Origin: Kribbella sp. NBC_00382
GTDB lineage: Bacteria; Actinomycetota; Actinomycetes; Propionibacteriales; Kribbellaceae
DNA: 64,000 nt
Assembly (NCBI RefSeq): GCF_036067295.1
Contig: NZ_CP107954.1
Location: 1,364,001 to 1,428,000, forward strand
Reading direction: 5' to 3'
The notes below the pieces were generated by a model. It was not told the DNA's origin. It searched no databases and saw only the letters and a program-made list of their open reading frames with translations. The position numbers and the translations under genes were made by a program. Position 1 is the stretch's first letter, and every line of letters starts with the position of its first letter. This document shows, piece after piece, positions 21,545 to 29,940 of this stretch.

Positions 21545-21643
21545 CTTTGGCTGCTCCCTCCAAACTTTGCGTCGGGTACTACGTGGTCGGTTGCTTGCCT
21601 TTGTTACCAGTACCGCTGTGTCTCACGTCACTCGCCCCGCCGA

Positions 21644-22957
21644 TCAGGCTGCCGGGGCGACCTTGGTGAGGCCGTTGATGATCTTGTCCATCACGTCGCC
21701 GTCGCGCGGGTCGGTGAGGTTGGCGAGCAGTTTCAGGGTGAACTTCATCAAGGTGGTGCGCGGCAGACCGTACTTGGTGCACAGCCGCATCACCTCCGGG
21801 TTTCCGATCAGCTTCACGAACACCCGGCCGAGCGTGTAGTAGCCGCCGTACTCCTGCTTCAGCGCCTTCGGGTACGCCGAGAGCGCCCGCTCGCGCTGGT
21901 TCGGTTGCCGGCGCAGGGCCTGTGCCGCGACCTCGGCCGCGAACGCGCCGGACTCCATCGCGTACGGGATGCCCTCGCCGTTGAACGGGTTCACCATCCC
22001 GCCCGCGTCGCCGAGCAGCATCAGGCCGCGGGTGTAGTGCGGCTGCCGGTTGAAGCCCATCGGCAGCGCCGCCCCTCGGATCGGGATGGTCTGGAACTCG
22101 TCGCGGAACTGCCACTCCTCGGGCGTGTTCTTCAGCCACTGCTTGAGCAGGTCCGCGTAGTCGACCTTGCCGAACGCGTCGGAGGTGTTCAGGATGCCGA
22201 GCCCGACGTTGACGGTGCCGTCGCCCATCCCGAAGATCCAGCCGTACCCCGGCAGCAGGCTGCGCTGACCCGGGTTCTTCGGGTCGTCGGTCCACAGCTC
22301 CAGCCAGGACTCGAGGTAGTCGTCGTCGTGCCGCGGGCTGGTGAAGTACGTCCGTACCGCGACGCCCATCGGCCGGTCGTCCCGCTTGTGCAGGCCCATC
22401 GAGACGCTCAGCCGCGACGAGTTGCCGTCGGCGGCCATCACCAGCGGGGCGCGGAACTCGAGGTCCTCGCCGGCCCGGCGGCCGTTGTCGTCGACCGGCT
22501 TGGCGGTGACGCCGACGATGAAGCCCTTGTCGTCCAGGATCGGCGCGGTCACGTTGGTCCGCTCACGCAGCTGGGCGCCGGCCTTGACCGCCTGGCGGGC
22601 CAGCATGTCGTCGAAGTCCATCCGGTTCCGGGTCAGCCCGTAGTTCGGGTGGCTGGCCAGGTTGGGCCAGTCGAGCTGCAGCTCGTGCCCGGCGCCGCGG
22701 ATCCGCAGGCCGTAGTTCTTGATCCAGCCGGCCTCGGGCGAGATGTCGATGCCCATGTTGATCAGCTGCTTGGTTCCCCGCGGGGTGAGGCCGTCGCCGC
22801 ACACCTTCTCGCGCGGGAACGCGGTCTTCTCGAGCAGCAGCACGTCGAGGCCCGCGTTCGCCAGATGGTACGCGGCTGCCGAGCCTGCGGGCCCGGCGCC
22901 GACGACGATCACATCAGCGGTCTCGGCCTGCTGCCTGCTAGGCACGCTCTGGCTCAT
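21644..22957 (-). CDS. menJ: FAD-dependent geranylgeranyl reductase family, MenJ-like menaquinone reductase
   Basis: 437 aa. The N-terminal FAD fingerprint VVGAGPAGSAAAYHLANAGL is followed by EKTAFPREKVCGDGLTPRG, typical of geranylgeranyl reductases, and GDAGGMVNPFNGEGI closes the FAD site. In mycobacteria the corresponding protein MenJ saturates one isoprene unit of menaquinone. The neighbours here (complex I, menG, menF, polyprenyl synthase) make the same role likely, although reduction of other prenyl chains cannot be excluded. An 8-bp hairpin (22988-23007) lies about 30 nt upstream of the start and may sit in its leader. Confidence 0.85.
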   Translation of the reverse strand: MSQSVPSRQQAETADVIVVGAGPAGSAAAYHLANAGLDVLLLEKTAFPREKVCGDGLTPRGTKQLINMGIDISPEAGWIKNYGLRIRGAGHELQLDWPNLASHPNYGLTRNRMDFDDMLARQAVKAGAQLRERTNVTAPILDDKGFIVGVTAKPVDDNGRRAGEDLEFRAPLVMAADGNSSRLSVSMGLHKRDDRPMGVAVRTYFTSPRHDDDYLESWLELWTDDPKNPGQRSLLPGYGWIFGMGDGTVNVGLGILNTSDAFGKVDYADLLKQWLKNTPEEWQFRDEFQTIPIRGAALPMGFNRQPHYTRGLMLLGDAGGMVNPFNGEGIPYAMESGAFAAEVAAQALRRQPNQRERALSAYPKALKQEYGGYYTLGRVFVKLIGNPEVMRLCTKYGLPRTTLMKFTLKLLANLTDPRDGDVMDKIINGLTKVAPAA

Positions 22958-23204
22958 CTCATCCCGGCCTGGTGGAGGGCTGTGTCACTCGTGAAGGGAT
23001 TCACGAGGCCTGGTCATCCGACAGTCTAGGACTGCCTGACTTGGACACGAAACCGGCCCGGAACCCCTTCCCCACAACCGATTTATGCGCCTCATTCGTT
23101 GCGTAATTGAAGCGACCGGACAAATAGCTGACAACTTGGTCCGAACGCTCCCGTCAGAGCCGGTCTCCGCTCTACGTTCGGCTGACCAACTACGAGGGGG
23201 AACC

Positions 23205-23363
23205 ATGGCGGACTGTGCAACATGTCATCGGCCGTTGAAGGACTGTCAGGCCTGCGACGGCGGACGGAAGCGGGGTATGGCGGGGATCGCCCTGACCTGC
23301 TCTCAGTGCGGCACCACGGGCCGGGTGTGCAGCGAGCACGGCGGGCACCACGGGCGGGGCTGA
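23205..23363 (+). CDS. 52-aa cysteine-rich zinc-finger-like protein
   Basis: A very small protein starting at ATG 23205 behind GAGGGGG. It contains three CxxC knuckles (Cys4/7, Cys14/17, Cys32/35) plus Cys42 and a His-rich tail (EHGGHHGRG), so it could bind one or two zinc ions. The arrangement recalls the CxxCxGxG repeats of DnaJ, but with fewer repeats. The function is unknown. It is divergent from menJ and convergent with menG, from which it is separated by a strong hairpin. Its good ribosome binding site and dense Cys pattern argue that it is real. Confidence 0.65.
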   Translation: MADCATCHRPLKDCQACDGGRKRGMAGIALTCSQCGTTGRVCSEHGGHHGRG

Positions 23364-23371
23364 CCTGCAAT

Positions 23372-23409
23372 AACGCGGCGGCGGTCCGTACTCCGGGCCC
23401 CGCCGCGTT
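23372..23409. terminator. Bidirectional hairpin terminator
   Basis: AACGCGGCGG and CCGCCGCGTT form a perfect 10-bp stem. It lies between the stop of the small zinc protein and the stop of menG, which converge here. Confidence 0.75.
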
Positions 23410-23413
23410 GCCG

Positions 23414-24112
23414 TCAGACCGGCTTGGTGGCTCGGTGGATTGCTACTAGGCCGCCTGTGAGGTTGCGCCATTGGACGTGGGTCCAGCCGGAGGCCGCGAT
23501 GGTGTCGGCGAGGGGGGCCTGAGCGGGCCAGGCGCGGACTGATTCGGCGAGGTAGACGTAGGCGTCGGGGTTCGTGGAGACGGCCTTGGCGACTACGGGG
23601 ACGGCTCGCATCATGTACTCGAGGTAGGCGACCCGGAAGGGTTTCCAAGTGGGGTGCGAGTTCTCGAGGACGACCAGGCGGCCTCCGGGCTTGGTGACCC
23701 GGAGCATCTCGGCCAGCGCGACAGTGACGTCGTTCACGTTGCGCAAGGCCCAGGAGATGGTGACCACGTCGAAGGTCTCGTCGGCGAACGGCAGCCGCAG
23801 CGCGTCGCCGGCGATCAGGTCCAGTTCGGGGTAGCGGCGCTTGCCGACCCGGAGCATGCCGACCGAGAAGTCGCAGGACACCACCTCGGCGCCGGCCTCG
23901 CGCAGCTTCACGCTCGACGCGCCGGTCCCGGCGGCCAGGTCGAGGATCTTCATCCCCTTCCGCGGCGCGATCTCGGCCAGCGTCTGCGGCCGCCAGTAGG
24001 CCTTCTCCAGCCCCATCGTGGCGACCGCGTTGGTCCGGTCGTAGCCCTCGGCCACGTTGTCGAACATCGCGGCGACAGCCTCAGGTTGTTTGGTCAGGTC
24101 TGCGCGGGTCAC
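23414..24112 (-). CDS. menG: Demethylmenaquinone methyltransferase
   Basis: 232 aa, UbiE/MenG class. The SAM-binding motif [15 protein letters not shown], the post-motif [14 protein letters not shown] and the family block [20 protein letters not shown] are all present. It performs the last methylation of the naphthoquinone ring. The GTG start lies 142 nt from the divergent menF start. Confidence 0.93.
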   Translation of the reverse strand: MTRADLTKQPEAVAAMFDNVAEGYDRTNAVATMGLEKAYWRPQTLAEIAPRKGMKILDLAAGTGASSVKLREAGAEVVSCDFSVGMLRVGKRRYPELDLIAGDALRLPFADETFDVVTISWALRNVNDVTVALAEMLRVTKPGGRLVVLENSHPTWKPFRVAYLEYMMRAVPVVAKAVSTNPDAYVYLAESVRAWPAQAPLADTIAASGWTHVQWRNLTGGLVAIHRATKPV

Positions 24113-24170
24113 TTGTCTAGTTGATCACGGCTGCGACAGGCACCGAAATTCGCTGGTTACAGGAGCGGCC

Positions 24171-24176
24171 TACGCT
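24171..24176 (+). promoter_or_regulatory. -10 hexamer before the menF upstream ORF
   Basis: TACGCT lies 8 nt before a GTG at 24185. This is the spacing expected for a leaderless transcript. The -35 region is weak. Confidence 0.4.
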
Positions 24177-24184
24177 TGCATCTC

Positions 24185-24268
24185 GTGAGCGAATCTCCAT
24201 TGAGCCGGCCGGCCATCGTGACCCGGGGCCGGGAAGCGAGCGAGGAGTGTTGCTGTGAGCTTGTCTGA
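24185..24268 (+). CDS. Candidate 27-aa poly-cysteine leader ORF overlapping menF
   Basis: A GTG-initiated 27-codon ORF ends in Glu-Glu-Cys-Cys-Cys-Glu-Leu-Val. Its three consecutive Cys codons (24248-24256) directly follow the menF ribosome binding site AGGAG (24243-24247) and run into the menF GTG (24255). A ribosome moving or stalling here would control access to menF. The layout resembles the leaderless poly-Cys attenuation ORFs described in mycobacteria. The Cys codons could also be a by-product of the ribosome binding site sequence, so it is listed with modest confidence. Confidence 0.4.
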   Translation: MSESPLSRPAIVTRGREASEECCCELV

Positions 24269-25526
24269 CCCGCTCCAAACCGGTGCGGTGCCGGCTCCGC
24301 AGCTGGTGATTCGCAGCCAGCGCGTCGCGGGCGTGGCCGCCGCACTGATGGACCACCTGCCGGAGACCGGCGGGCTGGCCTGGGTACGCCGCGGCGACGG
24401 GCATGTCGGCTGGGGCGTCGCCGCCCGGCTGGACGTTGCCGGTAGCAACCGGTTCGCCGAGGCGCAGGCGTGGTGGAAGGAGCTCACCGCCAACGCCGTG
24501 GTGCGCGACGAGGTCGGCGTACCAGGATCGGGACTGGTCTGCTTCGGTTCGTTCGGTTTCACCGACACCGACGCCAGTGAACTGGTCGTGCCCGAGGTGA
24601 TCGTCGGCCGCCGGGGCGGGATCACCTGGGTGACCACGATCTCGGGTGCGAGCTCGCTGGCCGCGCCGCCCGAGCTGACGACGTACGAGCCGGAGCCGGT
24701 AGGTGCGGTCGCGTTCGCCGATGGCGCGCGGTCCGGTACCGCGTGGTCCGGCATCGTGGCCGACGCGGTCAAGCGGATCACCAACGGCGAGCTCGACAAG
24801 GTCGTCCTCGCCCGCGACCTGATCGCGATCTCGCCCAACCCGATCGACCTGCGCTGGCCGTTGCGCCGGCTGGCCGCGGCGTACCCGAACTGCTGGACGT
24901 TCTCCGTCGACGGGCTGATCGGCGCCACCCCGGAGCTGCTGGTTCGGCGCGAGAAGGGCCTGATCACGTCGCGCGTACTGGCCGGCACCATCCGGCGTAC
25001 CGGCGACGACGCGCACGACCTCGCGCTGGCCGCCTCGCTGGCGCGCTCGAGCAAGGACCTCGAGGAGCACGAGTACGCCGTCCGCTCGGTGGCCGACGCC
25101 CTCAAGCCGCACTGCAAGTCGATGAACGTGCCCGAGACCCCGTTCGTACTGCACCTGCCGAACGTGATGCATCTCGCCTCCGACGTGGCCGGCGTCGCGG
25201 CCAACGGCGCCTCCGCGCTCGGCCTCGCCGCCGCCTTGCACCCGTCCGCTGCCATCTGCGGTACGCCGACCGACGTCGCGCGGGACGTGATCGGCGAGAT
25301 CGAGGGCATGGCCCGCGGCCGGTTCAGCGGCCCGGTCGGCTGGATGGACGCGGCCGGCGACGGCGAGTGGTGCATCGCCCTGCGCTGCGGCCAGGCCGAC
25401 CCCGATGACCCGACCAGGATGCGCCTGTTCGCCGGCGCCGGCATCGTCGCCGGCTCCGACCCAGAGGCCGAGCTGGCCGAGACGAACGCAAAATTGGTTC
25501 CGATGCGAGACGCTCTGGGAGATTGA
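24255..25526 (+). CDS. menF: Isochorismate synthase
   Basis: 423 aa, chorismate-binding enzyme family. It converts chorismate to isochorismate, the first committed step to menaquinone. The conserved C-terminal half shows DKVVLARDL, FSVDGLIGATPELLVRRE, VLAGTIRRTG, SSKDLEEHEYAV and the Mg-binding SGPVGWMDAAGDGEW and IVAGSDPEAE segments. It could in principle be an EntC for siderophores, but no siderophore genes are near and men genes are. AGGAG stands 8 nt before the GTG. The stop overlaps the next gene's ATG (TGATG). Confidence 0.9.
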   Translation: MSLSDPLQTGAVPAPQLVIRSQRVAGVAAALMDHLPETGGLAWVRRGDGHVGWGVAARLDVAGSNRFAEAQAWWKELTANAVVRDEVGVPGSGLVCFGSFGFTDTDASELVVPEVIVGRRGGITWVTTISGASSLAAPPELTTYEPEPVGAVAFADGARSGTAWSGIVADAVKRITNGELDKVVLARDLIAISPNPIDLRWPLRRLAAAYPNCWTFSVDGLIGATPELLVRREKGLITSRVLAGTIRRTGDDAHDLALAASLARSSKDLEEHEYAVRSVADALKPHCKSMNVPETPFVLHLPNVMHLASDVAGVAANGASALGLAAALHPSAAICGTPTDVARDVIGEIEGMARGRFSGPVGWMDAAGDGEWCIALRCGQADPDDPTRMRLFAGAGIVAGSDPEAELAETNAKLVPMRDALGD

Positions 25527-26143
25527 TGAAGCTCACGAAGTACACCCATGCTTGTGTCCGGCTCGAGAAGGACGGCAAGGTGCTGCTCGTCGATCCGGGC
25601 AGCTTCACCGAGGACGCCGCCTTCGAAGGTGTCGACGCGATCCTCGTCACGCACGAGCACCAGGACCACCTCGACGTCGACCGGGTGAAGGGCATCGACG
25701 CCCCGATCTGGACCAACGCCGGGGTCGCCTCGCAGCTCGGTGAGCTGGGCGAGCGGGTCCAGATCGTTGCCGACGGCTCCGTCTTCGAGGCGGCCGGGTT
25801 CGCGGTCCGTGCCTATGGCAAGGATCACGCGATCATCCTTCCGGAGATGGGCGTTCCGTGCGAGAACGTCGGCTTCCTGATCGAGGACGCGGTCTACCAC
25901 CCGGGCGATTCGTTCACGCAGCCCGACCGCAAGGTACACACCAACCTGGTGCCGATCTCGGGTCCGTGGTTCGCCCTGCCGCCGGCTGTCGAGTACGCCC
26001 GCGCTGTCGACGCAGTACAGACCATCGGGATCCACGACGCCCTGCTCAGCCCGATCGGCCAGGGCATGATGCAGCGCTTCATCAACGCCGAGGACCGGCC
26101 GTACCAGCAGCTGAACCCGGGCACCACGGTCGAGGTCAACTGA
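25526..26143 (+). CDS. MBL-fold metallo-hydrolase
   Basis: 205 aa. The zinc motif HxHxDH is seen in LVTHEHQDHLDVD, the central His in AVYHPGDSF, and another in GIHDALL. Overall it resembles UlaG-like beta-lactamase-fold proteins. The substrate is unknown. The ATG overlaps the menF stop, so it is translated from the same message. This may indicate an accessory role near quinone metabolism, but that is only an inference from context. Confidence 0.88.
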   Translation: MKLTKYTHACVRLEKDGKVLLVDPGSFTEDAAFEGVDAILVTHEHQDHLDVDRVKGIDAPIWTNAGVASQLGELGERVQIVADGSVFEAAGFAVRAYGKDHAIILPEMGVPCENVGFLIEDAVYHPGDSFTQPDRKVHTNLVPISGPWFALPPAVEYARAVDAVQTIGIHDALLSPIGQGMMQRFINAEDRPYQQLNPGTTVEVN

Positions 26144-26167
26144 CATTTGTCACCAGTACCGGTGACA
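26141..26167. promoter_or_regulatory. Two overlapping palindromes, candidate operator
   Basis: TGACA-TT-TGTCA (26141-26152) overlaps TGTCACC-N6-GGTGACA (26148-26167). They share the TGTCA arm, giving three half-sites. The element begins at the MBL stop codon and lies 43 nt before the ABC transporter ATG. It may bind the response regulator encoded downstream; it could also form a hairpin terminator. Confidence 0.5.
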
Positions 26168-26210
26168 GCTGCACGCAGTACGGGGCCGCTCGGCCGCCAA
26201 GCTGATCCGT

Positions 26211-27152
26211 ATGGACGAATCAGCAGTCATCCAGGTCGAGCGGCTCACCCGCCGGTACGCCGGCCGGCCCGGGTACGAGGCGGTCCGCGGCATCGACTTC
26301 GCCGTCCGCCGGGGTGAGCTCTTCGCGTTGCTGGGCACCAACGGCGCTGGCAAGACCTCCACGCTCGAGGTGCTCGAAGGGCTCGCGCAGCCGACCTCCG
26401 GTACCGTCCGGGTGCTCGGCCACGATCCGTACCGGGATCGGCGGACGGTCCGGCCACGGATCGGAATCATGTTGCAGGACAGGGGTTTCGCGGCCGATCT
26501 GACCGTCGCCGAGACCACCAAGATGTGGACCGGAACGCTCAGCACACCACGCCCGGTCGGCGAGATCCTCGAGCTCGTCGAGCTGACCTCGCGGGCAGGA
26601 GTCCGCGTCCGTCAGCTGTCCGGTGGTGAGCGGCAACGGCTGAGCCTCGGTCTCGCGATCGCCGGCCAGCCGGATCTGTTGTTCCTCGACGAGCCGACCG
26701 CCGGCCTCGACCCGGAGAACCGGAAGAACACCTGGCGGCTGATCTCGCAGCTGCTGGAGTCGGGCACCACGGTCCTGCTGACCACGCACTACCTGGCGGA
26801 GGCCGCCGAGCTCGCCGACCGGCTGGCGATCATGCACCACGGCCGGATCGTCGGCCTCGGCACACCGGCCGAGATCGCCGGCATCCAGCCAGCCCGGATC
26901 TCCTTCCAGCTGATGCCCGGCACCACTCTCCCCGATCTCCCGCAAGCTGTTGCCACCGTCAGCGCCAGCGGCAAGGTCCTGCTCGACACCGAGGATCTTC
27001 AGCTCACCCTCACCGCGCTGCTGGCCTGGGCCGCACAGTCCGGGATCCAGCTGGCAGAGCTCACCGCGCGCCCCGCGTCGCTGGAGGAAGCCTTTCTCGC
27101 GATCGCCGGGTCGGACCCGATCTCCGACCCGGCCGAAGGAGCCGCCGCATGA
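26211..27152 (+). CDS. ABC transporter ATP-binding protein
   Basis: 313 aa. Walker A GTNGAGKTST, signature VRQLSGGERQRLSL, Walker B LLFLDEPTAGLD and the switch His in LLTTHYLAEA are all intact. The C-terminal 80 or so residues form the DrrA-type extension. It pairs with the next gene (ATGA overlap) to form an ABC-2 exporter. A histidine kinase and response regulator follow, the usual order in actinobacterial DesK/DesR-linked exporters for lipids, antibiotics or antimicrobial peptides. Confidence 0.93.
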   Translation: MDESAVIQVERLTRRYAGRPGYEAVRGIDFAVRRGELFALLGTNGAGKTSTLEVLEGLAQPTSGTVRVLGHDPYRDRRTVRPRIGIMLQDRGFAADLTVAETTKMWTGTLSTPRPVGEILELVELTSRAGVRVRQLSGGERQRLSLGLAIAGQPDLLFLDEPTAGLDPENRKNTWRLISQLLESGTTVLLTTHYLAEAAELADRLAIMHHGRIVGLGTPAEIAGIQPARISFQLMPGTTLPDLPQAVATVSASGKVLLDTEDLQLTLTALLAWAAQSGIQLAELTARPASLEEAFLAIAGSDPISDPAEGAAA

Positions 27153-27916
27153 TGTCACTCGCCTGGTCGGAGGCTCTGCTGCTCCGCCGCAATCCGCTGG
27201 CTGTGCTGGTCGCCATCGGTCTGCCGATCTTCGTCGTGCTCGGACTGCAGTCGTCAGCGGAGCTGATGGCCGTCGTCGGCCCCGACCCGGGCACGGCGAT
27301 CCTCACCATGATCGCGGCCGTGTCGCTGAACCTCTTCGTCTACTACAACCTCGTCAGCTCGCTGGTCGCTCGCCGCGAGGAACTCGTCCTCAAACGACTG
27401 CGCACCGGCGAGGCCACTGACCTGCAGATCCTTGCTGGTGCCGCGATCCCCGCAGTGGTCATCGCCTGGGGTCAGGCGGTGCTCGCCGCCATCGCCAGCG
27501 CGCTGCTGGTCGAGATGCCCCTCCCGGTGAACCTCCTGCTGGTGGTGCTCGCCCTGTTGCTCGGCGCGGCTGTGTTCGCCCTGCTTGCGGCTGCTACCAC
27601 CGCACTGACCCGCAGCGTCGAGATGGCGCAGCTGACGACGATGCCCTTCCTGATCATTCCGCTGAACTTCAGTGGCCTCTACTTTCCGCTCTCCGAGCTA
27701 CCGGAGGGGCTGGACCAGTTGGCGCGGCTGCTGCCGCTCACGCCGGTGGTGGAGCTGCTGCGACTCGGCCTGTCGGGCACCACCCCGGACGGAAGCACTG
27801 TGAGCTTGGCGGGGTCGTTCGCACCCGCAGTACAGCCGGTGCTCGTACTGCTGGCCTGGGTGATCGTCGGCGGGCTGGCGACCCGCCGCTGGTTCCGCTG
27901 GGAGCCCCGCCGTTGA
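27149..27916 (+). CDS. ABC-2 type exporter permease
   Basis: 255 aa, six hydrophobic segments. The region MPFLIIPLNFSGLYFPLSELP followed by LLPLTPVVELLRLGLSG is the typical C-terminal part of ABC-2 permeases. The ATG overlaps the ATPase stop by 4 nt. The substrate is unknown. Confidence 0.9.
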   Translation: MMSLAWSEALLLRRNPLAVLVAIGLPIFVVLGLQSSAELMAVVGPDPGTAILTMIAAVSLNLFVYYNLVSSLVARREELVLKRLRTGEATDLQILAGAAIPAVVIAWGQAVLAAIASALLVEMPLPVNLLLVVLALLLGAAVFALLAAATTALTRSVEMAQLTTMPFLIIPLNFSGLYFPLSELPEGLDQLARLLPLTPVVELLRLGLSGTTPDGSTVSLAGSFAPAVQPVLVLLAWVIVGGLATRRWFRWEPRR

Positions 27917-27938
27917 GCGACGTGACAGGCTGACCACC

Positions 27939-29129
27939 ATGGTTCCCGTCCCGCGCTGGTGGCTCGAGCGCAGCAGAGCCGAGCGCTTCGACATCACCCT
28001 GCGCTGGCCGCTGTACGCCCTGTCCTGCGGGGAGTTGCTCCTCGCCGCACTGATCACCGTCGGGCAGCGGAATCTTCACCTCCCGGGTGCCGTTCTGTTC
28101 CTGGTCGTCGTCACCGCGCACACCGCGGCCAACGTGTTCCTGCTCCGCGCGGCCATCAGCAGGTACCTGACCGGAGCCCCGGTCGACGGCCGTCTGATCG
28201 CGGTTTCCACTGCCTTGACTCTTGCCGGACTCCTGGCTGCGGACCTGGCCTTCCCCGGGTTCGGCTGGGGTGGCGAGGCGGAACTCCACATCCCCGTGAG
28301 CATTGCGCTGATCGGTGCCTTGCTCTTCACTCTGACGCCGATGCTGCGATGGGTGCCACTGCTGGGCGTGGTCCTCGCCGGAGCGGCCGTGACCGGCGTG
28401 TGGTCACTCCAGGTCGGTCCGGCGATCGCCTACGTCTCCTGGGCTGCTTTCATCGTCTTCACCTGCCGCGTCTCGGTGTGGACGCTCAGCCTCGGCTGGG
28501 AGATCGACCGGTCCCGCGCGGTCAGCGCTCAGCTGGCGATCGCCGAGGAGCGGCTGCGGTTCGCGCGCGATCTGCACGACACGCTCGGCCACAACCTGTC
28601 GCTGGTCGCGGTACGGAGTGAGCTGGCGGCCGCACTCGCGACCCGAGGGGACGCCACTGCTGCCGACCAGATGCTCGATGTCCGGCAGATCGCCCATGAC
28701 TCGCTCCGCGAGATGCGGGCCGTCGTCAGCGGCTACCGCGCGACAGACCTCGCCTCCGAGCTGGCCGGCGCCCAGTCCGTACTCCGGTCCGCCGGCGTCA
28801 ACTGTCGCGTCATCGGCGACGGCGCGACGCTGCCGCCCGCGACCCAGGCGGCGCTCGGTTGGGTGGTCCGGGAAGGCACCACGAACGTCATCCAGCACAG
28901 CAACGCGACGGCCTGCAAGATCGAGCTCGACCTCAGCATGGGTGACGTCATCTTCCTGCGGATGGAGAACGACGGCGTCGCGGCGCCCTCGGACCAGCCG
29001 AAGGCCGCCGAGGGCGGGACCGGGATCGCCGGGCTGCGCGAGCGCCTCGGCTCCCTCGGCGGAACGCTCACCGTCGCCGCCCCGCCCGGCCGCTTCATCC
29101 TGGTCGTCCAGCTCCCGGTGGCCCGATGA
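27939..29129 (+). CDS. Sensor histidine kinase (HisKA_3, DesK-like)
   Basis: 396 aa. Five or six N-terminal membrane helices (to about residue 185) are followed by a dimerisation helix with the phospho-acceptor His213 in FARDLHDTLGHNL. The HATPase domain has the N-box region VVREGTTNVIQHSNA and the G-box GGTGIAGLRERL. With almost no extracytoplasmic domain it probably senses the membrane state or a signal in the bilayer. It overlaps the response regulator gene by 4 nt. Confidence 0.93.
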   Translation: MVPVPRWWLERSRAERFDITLRWPLYALSCGELLLAALITVGQRNLHLPGAVLFLVVVTAHTAANVFLLRAAISRYLTGAPVDGRLIAVSTALTLAGLLAADLAFPGFGWGGEAELHIPVSIALIGALLFTLTPMLRWVPLLGVVLAGAAVTGVWSLQVGPAIAYVSWAAFIVFTCRVSVWTLSLGWEIDRSRAVSAQLAIAEERLRFARDLHDTLGHNLSLVAVRSELAAALATRGDATAADQMLDVRQIAHDSLREMRAVVSGYRATDLASELAGAQSVLRSAGVNCRVIGDGATLPPATQAALGWVVREGTTNVIQHSNATACKIELDLSMGDVIFLRMENDGVAAPSDQPKAAEGGTGIAGLRERLGSLGGTLTVAAPPGRFILVVQLPVAR

Positions 29130-29749
29130 TCCGGCTCCTGTTGGCCGACGACGAGAACCTGATCCGGACCGCCCTCGCGGCTCTGCTGTCCCTGGAGGAC
29201 GACCTCGAGGTGGTCGGCCAGGCGGCGTCGGCTGATGAGGCACTCGCGATGGCCCGCCTCCATCGCCCGGACGTCGCAGTACTGGACCTCCAGATGCCTG
29301 GCGCCACCGGCTCGACCGCTATCGGCGGCATCGGCGTAGTACAGGCCCTCCGCACCGAACTGCCCACCTGCACCTGCCTGATCGTCACCGGCCACGCCCG
29401 CCCCGGCCACCTCAAACAAGCCCTCACCGCCGGCGTCCGAGGCTTCCTCCCCAAGACCGTCTCAGCCCAAGTCCTCGCCGACGTCATCCGCACCATCCAC
29501 ACCGGTGGCCGCTACGTCGACCCCGAACTGGCCGCCGAAGCCATCTCCGCCGGCGACAACCCGCTGACACCCCGCGAGGCCGAAGTCCTCGAACACGCCG
29601 CCGACGGCGCCCCCATCGAACAGATCGCCCGCCGCGCCTCCCTCTCCCCCGGCACGGTCCGCAACTACCTCTCCTCCGCCGCCACCAAGCTCAACACCAC
29701 CAACCGCTACGAATCAGTCCAGGTAGCCCGCATGCACGGGTGGATCTAG
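29126..29749 (+). CDS. Response regulator, NarL/LuxR type
   Basis: 207 aa. The receiver domain has the acidic pair LLADDEN, phosphorylation site Asp54 in AVLDLQMPG, and the conserved Lys in GFLPKTVS. A LuxR-type HTH follows (LTPREAEVLEHAADGAP, then SPGTVRNYLSSA). It is the cognate partner of the preceding kinase. Likely targets are its own exporter operon, through the palindromes at 26141-26167. Confidence 0.93.
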   Translation: MIRLLLADDENLIRTALAALLSLEDDLEVVGQAASADEALAMARLHRPDVAVLDLQMPGATGSTAIGGIGVVQALRTELPTCTCLIVTGHARPGHLKQALTAGVRGFLPKTVSAQVLADVIRTIHTGGRYVDPELAAEAISAGDNPLTPREAEVLEHAADGAPIEQIARRASLSPGTVRNYLSSAATKLNTTNRYESVQVARMHGWI

Positions 29750-29832
29750 CCGGGCGAAGGTGGATCGATGGTTGCTGTTGGCAAGGGCGCGGCGGGCCAA
29801 CCTCCTGTTTGGGTGGCCACTGGCAGGTTTTC

Positions 29833-29866
29833 GTGCCGCTGGCGCCAACCTTCACGCCAGCGGCAC
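29833..29866. terminator. Bidirectional intrinsic terminator
   Basis: GTGCCGCTGGCG and CGCCAGCGGCAC make a perfect 12-bp stem with a 10-nt loop, flanked by TTTTC on one side and CAAAA on the other. It separates the response regulator from the convergent GNAT genes and should work in both directions. Confidence 0.8.
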
Positions 29867-29940
29867 CAAAACCCGTCAGCCGACCTCGAAATCGCCGGTT
29901 TGGGGAGGGTTTTAGCCCGCTCCACGCATCCACGTCAGCG

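Noticed and set aside
24255..25526. Isochorismate synthase for siderophore or salicylate formation
   Set aside because: No siderophore NRPS, isochorismatase or export genes are nearby, whereas menaquinone genes are.
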